Source of the DNA: an uncultured Clostridia bacterium
GTDB taxonomy: Bacteria; Bacillota; Clostridia; Christensenellales; Borkfalkiaceae
Length of the DNA: 36,517 bases
NCBI GenBank assembly: GCA_947629575.1
Contig: CANREF010000017.1
Location: 1-36,517 of the forward strand
Direction of reading: 5' to 3'
A program made the position numbers and the translations under genes. This document shows positions 24,227-32,716 of the stretch, one piece after another; within the stretch, counting starts at the first letter, position 1, and every line of letters starts with the position of its first letter. The notes under the pieces are model-generated. The model made no database searches and was not told where the DNA came from. It saw only the letters and a list, made by a program, of their open reading frames with translations.

Positions 24227-24835
24227 ATGGAAAAGGTAAAGACGGCCGTCCTCTGTTCGGGCGGCGGAACGAACTTTCAGGCAATTTTCAATGCGCAGGA
24301 AGCGGGGCTCATCTCCCATGGAGAGATCGTGCTCGTCATCTCGGACCACGAGGAGGCGTTCGCGCTCGAACGGGCAAAACGTGTGGGAATTCCCACCGCC
24401 GTTTTTGACCGCAAGAAGTTTCCCGACCGCGACGTTCGCGAACAAAAGATCCTCGCCTGTCTGCGGGAAGGGGAGATCGGGCTCGTCGTGCTGGCGGGTT
24501 TCATGACCATTCTGAGCCCTGTCTTCATCGCCGCTTACGAAAAGCGCATCATCAATATCCACCCCGCTCTTTTGCCGAGCTTCGGCGGAAGGGGATTCTT
24601 CGGACTGCATGTGCACGAGGCGGTGCTCAAAGCGGGGGTAAAAGTTACGGGCGCGACCGTCCACTATGTCACTGCGGAATGCGACGCGGGTCCCATCATC
24701 GCACAAAGAGCAGTGGAAGTGTTTGAAGACGATACGCCTGAGACCCTTCAGAAAAGGGTCATGAGGGAGGCGGAGTGGGTGATCCTTCCCGCCGCCGTCG
24801 AGAAAGTCTGCAAAAAATTATCGGGAGAAAAATAA
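24227..24835 (+). CDS. purN: Phosphoribosylglycinamide formyltransferase PurN
   Basis: Transfers a formyl group from 10-formyl-THF to GAR. The 202-aa protein has CSGGGTNFQAI near the N-terminus and the catalytic set Asn110 and His112 in NIHPALLPSF, with Asp153 in TAECDAGPII. This corresponds to N106, H108 and D144 of the E. coli enzyme. The formyl donor can be made by the fhs product encoded at the end of the cluster. The ATG is one base after the purM stop and the stop codon abuts the next start (TAAATG), so the genes are translationally coupled. Confidence 0.96.
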   Translation: MEKVKTAVLCSGGGTNFQAIFNAQEAGLISHGEIVLVISDHEEAFALERAKRVGIPTAVFDRKKFPDRDVREQKILACLREGEIGLVVLAGFMTILSPVFIAAYEKRIINIHPALLPSFGGRGFFGLHVHEAVLKAGVKVTGATVHYVTAECDAGPIIAQRAVEVFEDDTPETLQKRVMREAEWVILPAAVEKVCKKLSGEK

Positions 24836-25561
24836 ATGTCGTACATTCGTAAAAACATCGGACGTATCCTCAAAAGCAACGCCTATCCCGGACGGGGGAT
24901 CGTCGTCGGGAAATCGAGCGACGGCAAGAAAGCCATGCTCGCGTATTTCATCATGGGAAGGAGCGAAAACAGCCGCAACCGCGTCTTTGCGGCATACGGC
25001 GAGGAGATCAGAACGGAACCCTTCGACCCCGCCAAGGTCGCCGATCCCTCCCTCATCATCTATTCTCCCATCAAGGCGGTGGGCAGGAACGTCATCGTCA
25101 CCAACGGCGATCAGACGGACACCATCGAGGCGTCCTTGAAGAGCGGGCACTGTTTCCGCCATGCGCTGAAGACGCGCACCTTCGAGCCCGACGCCCCCAA
25201 CTTCACCCCCCGTATCAGCGCGGTGCTACACTTCGGAAAGACCGCGGCGGACTTTTCCTATGAGATGTCTGTTTTGAAGAGCGGGGACGGTAAGGGAAAA
25301 CATTGCAACCGCTATTTCTTCGAGTATGAGCCCGTGAGCGGGACGGGGCATTTTTTACACACCTATCAAAAAGACGGAAACCCTCTTCCCGCCTTTTCGG
25401 GAGAGCCCGAGCTTGTGCGCATCCCCAATGAGCTCTCCGCCTTCGCCGAAGAGATCTGGGAAAATCTCAACGTTGACAACAAGATCTCTCTCGTCTGCCG
25501 CGCATACGAACTCAAGACGGGCAAGTGCGAGCAGCTGATCTTCAACAAATACGCGAGGTGA
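24836..25561 (+). CDS. purO: IMP cyclohydrolase, PurO type
   Basis: A 241-aa protein resembling the archaeal-type IMP cyclohydrolase, which closes FAICAR to IMP. Family-like features are the N-terminal YPGRGIVVGKSSDGKKAMLA, FIMGRSENSRNRVF, and the NFTPRI stretch. It is unrelated in sequence to the cyclohydrolase half of bifunctional PurH. The next gene encodes only the transformylase half of PurH, so this gene fills the missing step. It starts immediately at the purN stop with GGGAG upstream, and the next ATG is 3 bases after its stop. The function rests on motif recall plus context. Confidence 0.87.
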   Translation: MSYIRKNIGRILKSNAYPGRGIVVGKSSDGKKAMLAYFIMGRSENSRNRVFAAYGEEIRTEPFDPAKVADPSLIIYSPIKAVGRNVIVTNGDQTDTIEASLKSGHCFRHALKTRTFEPDAPNFTPRISAVLHFGKTAADFSYEMSVLKSGDGKGKHCNRYFFEYEPVSGTGHFLHTYQKDGNPLPAFSGEPELVRIPNELSAFAEEIWENLNVDNKISLVCRAYELKTGKCEQLIFNKYAR

Positions 25562-25564
25562 CAT

Positions 25565-26749
25565 ATGAACGAATTTTCACTCAAATACGGATGCAATCCC
25601 AACCAAAAGCCCGCGCGCATCTTCATGGAGGACGGGAGCGAACTCCCCGTTGAGATCGTGAACGGGAGACCGGGATATATCAACTTCCTCGACGCGTTCA
25701 ATTCGTGGCAGCTCGTCAAGGAGATCAAGGAGAGCACGGGGAAGGAGGCGGCGGCGAGTTTCAAGCACGTCTCGCCGACCTCGGCTGCGATCGGCAAAAA
25801 ACTCTCCCCGTCCTTAAAAAAGTCCTGCTTTGTGGACGACATCGAGGGGCTTGACGATTCCCCGCTCGCCTGCGCCTACGCACGGGCGCGGGGGACGGAC
25901 CGCATGTCCTCTTTCGGCGACTTCATCGCCCTCTCGGGCGAGTGCGACGAGGTAACGGCAAAGATCATTGCCCGCGAAGTATCCGACGGCATCATCGCCC
26001 CCGCGTATTCCCCCAAAGCGCTCGAGATCCTCAAAACAAAGCGGAAGGGGACTTACAACATCGTCAAGATCGATCCCGATTATGTGCCCGCGGAGACGGA
26101 GCGTAAGCAAGTGTTCGGCGTCACTTTCGAGCAGGGCAGGAACAATTTCAAGATCGATCGCGCCCTCCTTTCCAATATCGTCACCGAAAATAAAGATCTG
26201 CCCGAGGAGAAGACGACCGATCTCATCATTTCCCTCATCACTCTTAAGTATACGCAATCCAATTCGGTGTGCTTTGCAACGGACGGGCAGGCGATCGGCG
26301 TGGGCGCGGGGCAGCAATCCCGCATCCATTGCACCCGCTTGGCGGCGCAGAAGGCAGATCTTTGGCATCTGCGTATGCATGAGAAAGTGCTTTCCCTGCA
26401 ATTTGCGGAGGGCGTCGGCAGACCCGAAAAGAACAACATTATCGACTTGTATCTCTCCGATCATCCCGAGGAGGTGACGGGGGAGGACGTGTGGCGGCAG
26501 AACTTTTCCGTCCGTCCCGCCCCCTTCACGCGGGAGGAAAAGGAGGAATACCTCAAAACGGTGACGGGCGTTTCTTTGGGCAGCGACGCCTTCTTTCCCT
26601 TCTCGGATAACATCGAGCGGGCATTCCAAAGCGGCGTGAGTTACGTCGCCGAGCCGGGTGGCTCGGTGCGCGACGACCTCGTGATCGAAGCCGCCGACAG
26701 ACACCGCATGGTGATGTGCTTCACCGGCATGAGACTGTTTCACCACTAA
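25565..26749 (+). CDS. purV: AICAR transformylase, stand-alone (PurH C-terminal type)
   Basis: Formylates AICAR to FAICAR with 10-formyl-THF. The 394-aa protein corresponds to the transformylase domain of PurH without the N-terminal cyclohydrolase. It begins FSLKYGCNPNQKPAR and has SFKHVSPTSAA with the catalytic-type Lys-His pair. Later segments are RGTDRMSSFGDFIALSGE, VGAGQQSRIHCTRLA and the end AEPGGSVRDD. The split arrangement with the preceding PurO-type enzyme is known in some anaerobes. GAGGTG overlapping the upstream stop serves as ribosome binding site. The symbol purV denotes the transformylase-only form; it could also be listed as purH. Confidence 0.93.
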   Translation: MNEFSLKYGCNPNQKPARIFMEDGSELPVEIVNGRPGYINFLDAFNSWQLVKEIKESTGKEAAASFKHVSPTSAAIGKKLSPSLKKSCFVDDIEGLDDSPLACAYARARGTDRMSSFGDFIALSGECDEVTAKIIAREVSDGIIAPAYSPKALEILKTKRKGTYNIVKIDPDYVPAETERKQVFGVTFEQGRNNFKIDRALLSNIVTENKDLPEEKTTDLIISLITLKYTQSNSVCFATDGQAIGVGAGQQSRIHCTRLAAQKADLWHLRMHEKVLSLQFAEGVGRPEKNNIIDLYLSDHPEEVTGEDVWRQNFSVRPAPFTREEKEEYLKTVTGVSLGSDAFFPFSDNIERAFQSGVSYVAEPGGSVRDDLVIEAADRHRMVMCFTGMRLFHH

Positions 26750-26754
26750 AAGGG

Positions 26755-26994
26755 TTTCGCCCAATTCTTTGCTCCGCTCCCCCCCTTGCCCACCCCTTGA
26801 GGGGTGGGTGTCACGCGCGATGCGCGTGACGGAAGGGGTGTCGCCTCGAAAAGAATTGTGCGAGGAAACCTTCCTCCTGCATCAACCGAGTTCGCTCTCA
26901 AAATCGCTTGGCTTTGACACTAAGCCGTAAGAGTGCGGCAAATTGTGGGCGCTGCCGCAGGGAAACCCTGCTCCGCGCAGGAATTGGGGGAAGC
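26755..26994 (+). repeat. Three-hairpin modular element, copy 5
   Basis: Hairpin 1 arms are CGCCCAATTCTTT and AAAGAATTGTGCG (right arm ends near 26863), with a CACCCCTTGAGGGGTG + CACGCGCGATGCGCGTG insert in its loop. The linker matches copy 4. Hairpin 2 is GCCGTA / TGCGGC, then AAATTGTGGGCGC. Hairpin 3 is GCAGGG-AAA-CCCTGC, and the end is GCGCAGGAATTGGGG. Confidence 0.8.
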
Positions 26995-27029
26995 GTACGC
27001 GCGAAGTGAATTCGCGCTACAGCTTTCGG

Positions 27030-27090
27030 CATAAATGCCCTCTCCGTGGGAGGGGGTGGCACGAGCGAAGCGAGTGACGGGGGTGGGGCG
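27030..27090 (+). repeat. CCCTCTCCGTGGGAGGG and GGCACGAGCGAAGCGAGTGAC repeat
   Basis: A further member of the second family, with a hairpin CACGAGC-GAA-GCGAGTG and the GGGGGTGGGG end. Together with copies 5 and 6 of the modular element it fills the 527-base purV-purD gap. Confidence 0.5.
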
Positions 27091-27095
27091 AGTTC

Positions 27096-27264
27096 AAATT
27101 CCTTCCGCGAGCAAAACCACGCTTTTGCGCTGCGGGACAACATTTGCGCGATACTTCGCGCTTTCCGTTTTTACGAAGCAGTTATCGGGTGGGCAGATAG
27201 TGACTAAGAAGCAAACAACTTAACCCCTCACGAAATTTTGTCGGTACGACAAAATTTGCGAATT
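27096..27264 (-). repeat. Three-hairpin modular element, copy 6
   Basis: On the minus strand: hairpin 1 CGCAAATTTTGTCG / CGACAAAATTTCGTG (27247-27260 with 27229-27243), GAGG, and a linker nearly identical to copy 3. Hairpin 2 is GCGCGA-AGTA-TCGCGC (27146-27161), perfectly paired with yet another stem sequence. The end is the cassette GCAAAAGCGTGGTTTTGC. Hairpin 1 lies directly before the purD ribosome binding site. Confidence 0.78.
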
Positions 27265-27277
27265 AAAAGGAGCAAAC

Positions 27278-28576
27278 ATGAATATTCTCGTCGTCGGCGG
27301 GGGAGGAAGAGAACACGCCGTCATCAAAGCCTTAAAAAAGAATCAAACGGTCGATAAAATCTGGTGTCTGCCCGGGAACGGCGGCATCGAAGCGGACGCG
27401 GAGTGCTTCCCCATAAAGGCGACGGACCTTGACGGTATCCTCGCCTTTGCGAAGGAGCGCAGACCCGATTTTGCCGTCGTTACGCCCGACGACCCCCTCT
27501 GTTTGGGACTGGTGGATCTGCTCGAGGAGATCGGCGTTCCCTGTTTCGGTCCTCGCAAAAACGCCGCAGTCATTGAGGGGAGCAAGGTCTTTTCCAAACA
27601 GCTCATGGAAAAGTACAAGATCCCGACCGCCGCGGCGCATACCTTTACCTCCCCGCAAAGCGCGCTTGCCTATCTTGAAAGCTGCGATTATCCCACCGTC
27701 ATCAAGGCGGACGGGCTCGCCCTCGGCAAGGGAGCGGTCATCGTCTCCTCCTACGAAGACGCCGAGCGCGTCATAGACGATATGATGGTGAAGAAGATCT
27801 TCGGCGAGAGCGGCAGCCACGTTCTCATCGAGGAATATTTAACGGGTCCCGAGGTCTCCGTTCTCTCCTTCACGGACGGGAATATCGTTGTCCCCATGGT
27901 CTCTTCCATGGATCACAAGCGCGCCCGCGACGGCGACGAAGGCCTCAATACGGGCGGCATGGGGACGATCGCTCCCAACCCCTATTACACCTCCGAAATC
28001 GCAGACGTGTGCATGAAAACGATCTTTCTGCCCACGATCGAGGCAATGAGAAAAGAGGGGAGAGTTTTCAAAGGATGTCTCTACTTCGGGCTCATGCTCA
28101 CGCCAAAAGGGCCTAAGGTCATCGAATACAACTGCCGGTTCGGCGATCCCGAGACGCAGGTCGTATTGCCCCTTCTTCAAAGCGATCTTCTCACCGTGAT
28201 GCAGGCGTGCCGAAACGGCACTCTCACCGCGGACATGGTGAAGTTTTCGGAAGGAGCTGCTTGCTGCGTTGTGCTCGCCTCGGACGGCTACCCCCAAAAG
28301 TACGAAACGGGCTATGAGATCGTTCTTCCCGAGACGAAGGAAGGGGAGGAGATCTACGTTGCGGGGGCAAAACGCGCGGAGGGGAAACTCCTCACTGCGG
28401 GCGGAAGGGTGCTCGGCGCGGCGGCGACCGCTCCCGATCTCAAGGGCGCGGTGAAAAAGGCGTATGCGCTCGCCGAAAAAATTTCCTTCAAGAACGCCTA
28501 TATGCGCCGCGATATCGGAAAGCGCGCGCTCGAGGCGCAGGCGGGGCGCGAGACTGACAAACACATCTCGGAATAA
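27278..28576 (+). CDS. purD: Phosphoribosylamine-glycine ligase PurD
   Basis: ATP-grasp enzyme joining phosphoribosylamine and glycine to GAR, the second step of the pathway. The 432-aa protein starts with NILVVGGGGREHA and CLPGNGGIEA. The ATP-grasp core shows YPTVIKADGLALGKGAVIV, IEEYLTGPEVSV and VIEYNCRFGDPETQ with the Mg2+-binding Glu and Asn. The ATG follows AAAAGGAG by 7 bases. purL starts 11 bases after its stop, so they form one unit. The product goes to PurN. Confidence 0.97.
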   Translation: MNILVVGGGGREHAVIKALKKNQTVDKIWCLPGNGGIEADAECFPIKATDLDGILAFAKERRPDFAVVTPDDPLCLGLVDLLEEIGVPCFGPRKNAAVIEGSKVFSKQLMEKYKIPTAAAHTFTSPQSALAYLESCDYPTVIKADGLALGKGAVIVSSYEDAERVIDDMMVKKIFGESGSHVLIEEYLTGPEVSVLSFTDGNIVVPMVSSMDHKRARDGDEGLNTGGMGTIAPNPYYTSEIADVCMKTIFLPTIEAMRKEGRVFKGCLYFGLMLTPKGPKVIEYNCRFGDPETQVVLPLLQSDLLTVMQACRNGTLTADMVKFSEGAACCVVLASDGYPQKYETGYEIVLPETKEGEEIYVAGAKRAEGKLLTAGGRVLGAAATAPDLKGAVKKAYALAEKISFKNAYMRRDIGKRALEAQAGRETDKHISE

Positions 28577-28587
28577 CGGAGAACAGA

Positions 28588-31500
28588 ATGGTATACAGGA
28601 TCTATGTGGAGAAAAGGGAAGGGTTTGACAACGAGGCGCGTTCTCTCCTTTCCGACATCAGAGATTTTTTGGGGATCGCAGCGGAACGGGTGCGCGTCAT
28701 CAACCGCTACGACGCGGAGAACATCGACGCCGCCCTCTTCGAGACGGCGGTGCGCACCGTGTTTTCCGAACCGCAGATGGACGTCGCCGCGCGGGAGATC
28801 TCTTTGGAGGGGGCGAAGGTGTTTTGCGTGGAATATCTGCCCGGGCAATTCGATCAGCGGGCAGACAGTGCGGCGCAGTGCATCCAGCTCATTTCCAAGG
28901 GGAAACGCCCCCTCGTGCGTACGGCAAAGGTGTATGCCGTCTATGGCGATGTGACCGAAAAAGACCTCAACGTCATCAAAAATTATGTCATAAACCCTGT
29001 CGAGAGCCGCGAAACGGGCTTTGAAATGCCCTCGACGCTCGAGCTTTCCCACCCCGCTCCCGCACAGGTGGAGACGGTGCACGGTTTTCGGGAACTCGAC
29101 GGGGCGGGGCTCTCCGCATTCGTAAAGGAATACTCCCTCGCCATGGACGAAGACGACATCGCCTTTTGCCGCGATTATTTCAAAGCGGAGGGGCGAGATC
29201 CCACCCTCACCGAGATCCGCATGATCGACACCTATTGGTCCGATCATTGCCGTCATACCACCTTCCTCACGGAGATCGACGGCGTTACGTTTGAAGATCC
29301 GCTTTTGCAGCGGACGTATGAGGAATATCTTGCCGCGCGGCGGGAAGTCGGCCGCACCAAACCCATCAGCCTCATGGACGTCGGCACTCTCGCCGCAAAG
29401 GTCCTCAAAAAGAGGGGGATGCTCGAAAAGCTCGACGAGAGCGAAGAGATCAACGCCTGCACCGTCAAGATCAAGGTGAATGTCAACGGCAGGGATGAAG
29501 ATTGGCTTCTTCTCTTCAAGAACGAGACGCACAACCATCCCACCGAAATCGAGCCCTTCGGCGGGGCTGCGACCTGCATCGGCGGGGCGATCAGAGACCC
29601 GCTCTCGGGCAGGAGCTATGTCTATGCCGCGATGCGCGTGACGGGCGCGGGAGACCCGACAAAACCTGTCTCAGAGACGCTGCGGGGAAAACTTCCCCAG
29701 CGCAAGCTCGTGACGACGGCGGCGGCGGGCTATTCCTCCTACGGAAACCAGATCGGGCTCGCGACGGGACAGGTGGATGAGATCTATCACGAGGGATATC
29801 TCGCAAAACGGTTGGAGATCGGCGCGGTCATCGGAGCTGCTCCCGCAAAAAATGTGCGGCGGGAAGTTCCCGTTCCCGGAGACAGGGTGATCCTTCTCGG
29901 CGGCAGAACGGGAAGAGACGGCTGCGGCGGGGCAACGGGGTCCAGCAAGTCCCATACTCTCGATTCTCTCACCAAATGCGGCGCGGAAGTGCAGAAGGGG
30001 AATGCGCCCGAGGAGCGCAAGCTCCAGCGTCTCTTCCGCAACCGTGAGGCGATGCTCCTTGTAAAGCGGTGCAACGACTTCGGCGCGGGCGGCGTTTCGG
30101 TCGCGATCGGCGAACTTGCGGACGGTTTGAAGATCGACCTCGATCTTGTTCCCAAAAAATACGAGGGATTGGACGGCACGGAGCTGGCGATCTCCGAATC
30201 ACAGGAGCGCATGGCAGTCGTCGTGGACGCGGGCAGCGCCGAGCGCTTCATCGCGTTTGCGGCGGAGGAGAATCTCGAGGCGACCGCCGTCGCCACCGTG
30301 ACGGAAGAGAAAAGGCTCGTCATGACATGGCGGGGGGAAAAGATCGTCGATCTTTCGCGGGAATTCCTAAATTCCAACGGGGCGGAAAAACACACCCGTG
30401 CGGCTGCGGTGAGAGGGGGCGACTATCGCCGCGAATTGCCCGAAAACTTCACACGGGGCATGAAAAAACTTGTCTCCGACCTCAACGTTTGCAGCAAACG
30501 GGGGCTTGCCGAGCGGTTCGATTCGACCATCGGCGCGGGCACCGTGCTCATGCCCTTCGGCGGGAAATATCAACTTACTCCGCCGCAGGCGATGGTGCAT
30601 CTCATCCCCGTGGAGAAGGGACACACGGATACCGTCTCCTATATGGCGTGGGGCGGGAATCCCTACATTGCCGAAAAGAGTCCCTATCACGGCGCTTATC
30701 TCGCAGTTGTGGAGAGCGTCTGTAAGCTCGTCGCAACGGGAGCATCCTTCGAGGACGTCTATCTGAGCTTTCAGGAATATTTCCCGCGGCTCGGGAAAGA
30801 TCCCAAGCGTTGGGGTCAGCCCCTTGCGGCGCTCCTCGGCGCGTTCAAGGCGCAACTCGATCTCGGCGTTGCCGCGATCGGCGGGAAAGATTCCATGTCG
30901 GGGACGTTTGAACACATCGATGTTCCGCCTACCCTCGTCTCCTTTGCGGTGACGACGGGAAGGGCGGGGGAGACGGTCTCCCCCGAATTCAAGGGCGCGG
31001 GGCACAGGGTCGTGCTCTTAAAGCCCGAATACGACGAAAACGGACTGCCCGTTCCCGCCTCTTTGCTCGAAAACTTCAAACGGGTCACAAAATACATGCG
31101 GGAGGGGAAGGTGCTTTCGGCCTTCACGCCCGCCTTCGGCGGTATCGCGGAGGGGATATTCAAAGCCTGCCTCGGTAACAAAATCGGCTTTACGTATGAT
31201 AAAAATTGCGACATAGAGGAGATATTCGGCTACTGTTACGGCGCGTTTGTGCTCGAGCTTTCATCCGAGGAAGAAGTCGGGATCGCGCTCGGCGAAACGC
31301 AGGAGCTTTTCGGGCTGAATTACCTCGGCGAGCGGCTCTTCATGGAAGAATTGCAAACGGATTACGAAGAGAGGCTGGAGCGGGTGTATCCATGCAATAT
31401 CCCCATGCCCGCGCAAAAGATCGAAAAGGTGAGCTTTGGACGCAGGAGCGTGCTCGTTCCCGATGTGCGCTATACCCGCCCGCGGGTGCTCATTCCCGTG

Positions 31501-32274
31501 TTCCCGGGAACGAACTGCGAGTACGATACGGCTAAGGCGTTCGAGGACGCGGGCGCGGAGGCGAAGATCTTCGTCATTCGCAACGGCTCGCCCGATGAGG
31601 TCGCCCGTTCGGTGGAAGAGTTCGCGCGGCTGTGCCGTTTTACCGAGATCGTCTTCCTTCCCGGGGGATTTTCGGGCGGAGACGAGCCCGACGGCTCGGG
31701 TAAATTCATCACGGCGTTCTTCCGCAATGAGGAAGTCAAGGCGGAGATCGATACCCTTCTGAATGTCCGTTCGGGGCTCATGGGGGGCATCTGCAACGGA
31801 TTTCAGGCGCTCATCAAACTCGGGCTCGTGCCCTACGGAAAGATCATGGATACCGATGAGAGCTGTCCCACGCTCACCTATAACACGATCGGGCGGCACC
31901 AGTCCCGCATCGTGAACGTGCGGGTCGCGTCGGTCGATTCCCCTTGGCTTTCGTGCGTGAGGGTGGGGGAGGTATATTCCGTCCCCATTTCCCATGGCGA
32001 AGGGAAGTTCGTCGCGAGCGAGCATCCCATCAAGGAACTTGCCGCAAAAGGGCAGATCATGACGCAGTACGTCGATCTGAAGGGAGAGCCCACAATGGAT
32101 GTGCGCTTCAACCCCAACGGAAGCGCGATGGCGATAGAGGGCATCCTTTCCCCCGACGGCAGGGTATTCGGCAAGATGGGGCACGCCGAGCGCAAGGGCG
32201 CGGGGCTCTACAAGAACGTCCCGGGCAATTACGACATGAAGCTCTTTGAGAGCGCGGTGAGATATTTTAAGTGA
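28588..32274 (+). CDS. purL: Phosphoribosylformylglycinamidine synthase, single-chain PurL
   Basis: Converts FGAR to FGAM with glutamine and ATP. At 1228 aa it is the fused type, so no separate purS or purQ is needed. An N-terminal PurS-like region is followed by the synthetase with SDHCRHTTF (near residue 220) and NETHNHPTEIEPFGG (near 312). A second synthetase half contains GGKYQLTPPQAMVHLIP and GVAAIGGKDSMSGTF. The C-terminal glutaminase has FPGTNCEYDTAKAF, the nucleophile Cys in GGICNGFQALI, and the His/Glu of GHAERKG. The start has CGGAG 8 bases upstream. The end is followed at once by repeat copy 7. Confidence 0.97.
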   Translation: MVYRIYVEKREGFDNEARSLLSDIRDFLGIAAERVRVINRYDAENIDAALFETAVRTVFSEPQMDVAAREISLEGAKVFCVEYLPGQFDQRADSAAQCIQLISKGKRPLVRTAKVYAVYGDVTEKDLNVIKNYVINPVESRETGFEMPSTLELSHPAPAQVETVHGFRELDGAGLSAFVKEYSLAMDEDDIAFCRDYFKAEGRDPTLTEIRMIDTYWSDHCRHTTFLTEIDGVTFEDPLLQRTYEEYLAARREVGRTKPISLMDVGTLAAKVLKKRGMLEKLDESEEINACTVKIKVNVNGRDEDWLLLFKNETHNHPTEIEPFGGAATCIGGAIRDPLSGRSYVYAAMRVTGAGDPTKPVSETLRGKLPQRKLVTTAAAGYSSYGNQIGLATGQVDEIYHEGYLAKRLEIGAVIGAAPAKNVRREVPVPGDRVILLGGRTGRDGCGGATGSSKSHTLDSLTKCGAEVQKGNAPEERKLQRLFRNREAMLLVKRCNDFGAGGVSVAIGELADGLKIDLDLVPKKYEGLDGTELAISESQERMAVVVDAGSAERFIAFAAEENLEATAVATVTEEKRLVMTWRGEKIVDLSREFLNSNGAEKHTRAAAVRGGDYRRELPENFTRGMKKLVSDLNVCSKRGLAERFDSTIGAGTVLMPFGGKYQLTPPQAMVHLIPVEKGHTDTVSYMAWGGNPYIAEKSPYHGAYLAVVESVCKLVATGASFEDVYLSFQEYFPRLGKDPKRWGQPLAALLGAFKAQLDLGVAAIGGKDSMSGTFEHIDVPPTLVSFAVTTGRAGETVSPEFKGAGHRVVLLKPEYDENGLPVPASLLENFKRVTKYMREGKVLSAFTPAFGGIAEGIFKACLGNKIGFTYDKNCDIEEIFGYCYGAFVLELSSEEEVGIALGETQELFGLNYLGERLFMEELQTDYEERLERVYPCNIPMPAQKIEKVSFGRRSVLVPDVRYTRPRVLIPVFPGTNCEYDTAKAFEDAGAEAKIFVIRNGSPDEVARSVEEFARLCRFTEIVFLPGGFSGGDEPDGSGKFITAFFRNEEVKAEIDTLLNVRSGLMGGICNGFQALIKLGLVPYGKIMDTDESCPTLTYNTIGRHQSRIVNVRVASVDSPWLSCVRVGEVYSVPISHGEGKFVASEHPIKELAAKGQIMTQYVDLKGEPTMDVRFNPNGSAMAIEGILSPDGRVFGKMGHAERKGAGLYKNVPGNYDMKLFESAVRYFK

Positions 32275-32441
32275 GTTTCGCGGAAAATCTTTTGCTTGCG
32301 CAAAATCTTTTCCGCGAGGAGAAGTGCAATACGTTTTAACCTTCTTGTCCTCTCGTTCGTTTCATCGGGCAACAAGGCAAAAGTAATTGCCAAATTGGGT
32401 CGCCCACGGCGGAAGTGAATTCCGCCTAAGGCAAGTGATTG
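32274..32441 (+). repeat. Three-hairpin modular element, copy 7
   Basis: Nearly identical to copy 1 although 31 kb away: hairpin 1 GCGGAAAA / TTTTCCGC with inner TTTTGC / GCAAAA, hairpin 2 GGCAA-AAGTAA-TTGCC, AAATTGGG, hairpin 3 GGCGGAA / TTCCGCC, end GGCAAGTGATT. It starts at the purL stop codon. Confidence 0.78.
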
Positions 32442-32448
32442 GAAATGG

Positions 32449-32716
32449 TTTCGCACATTTCTTTGCTCACTTCCCCCCCCTTGCCCACCCGACACGTCAT
32501 CCCGAGCGTAGCGAAGCGAAGTCGAGGGATCTCGTCCTATGAGCAAACTGCGGGGTGTCGTTCGAAAAGAAATGTGCGAGGGGTTAAGTGGTTTGCTCCG
32601 TAAAAGCAATCTGCCCGCCCGATAACTGCTTCGTAAAAACGGAAAGCCGTAAGAGTGCGGCAAATTGTGTGCGCTGCCGCAGGGAAACCCTGCTCCGCGC
32701 AGTAATTTTGGAAAGC
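32449..32716 (+). repeat. Three-hairpin modular element, copy 8
   Basis: Hairpin 1 arms are CGCACATTTCTTT (32452-32464) and AAAGAAATGTGCG (32567-32579). The loop holds a CGTCATCCCGAGCGTAGCG-type repeat. The linker CTGCCCGCCCGATAACTGC matches copies 3 and 6 in sense orientation. Hairpin 2 is GCCGTA / TGCGGC, hairpin 3 GCAGGG / CCCTGC, and the end GCGCAGTAATTTTGG. Confidence 0.8.
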
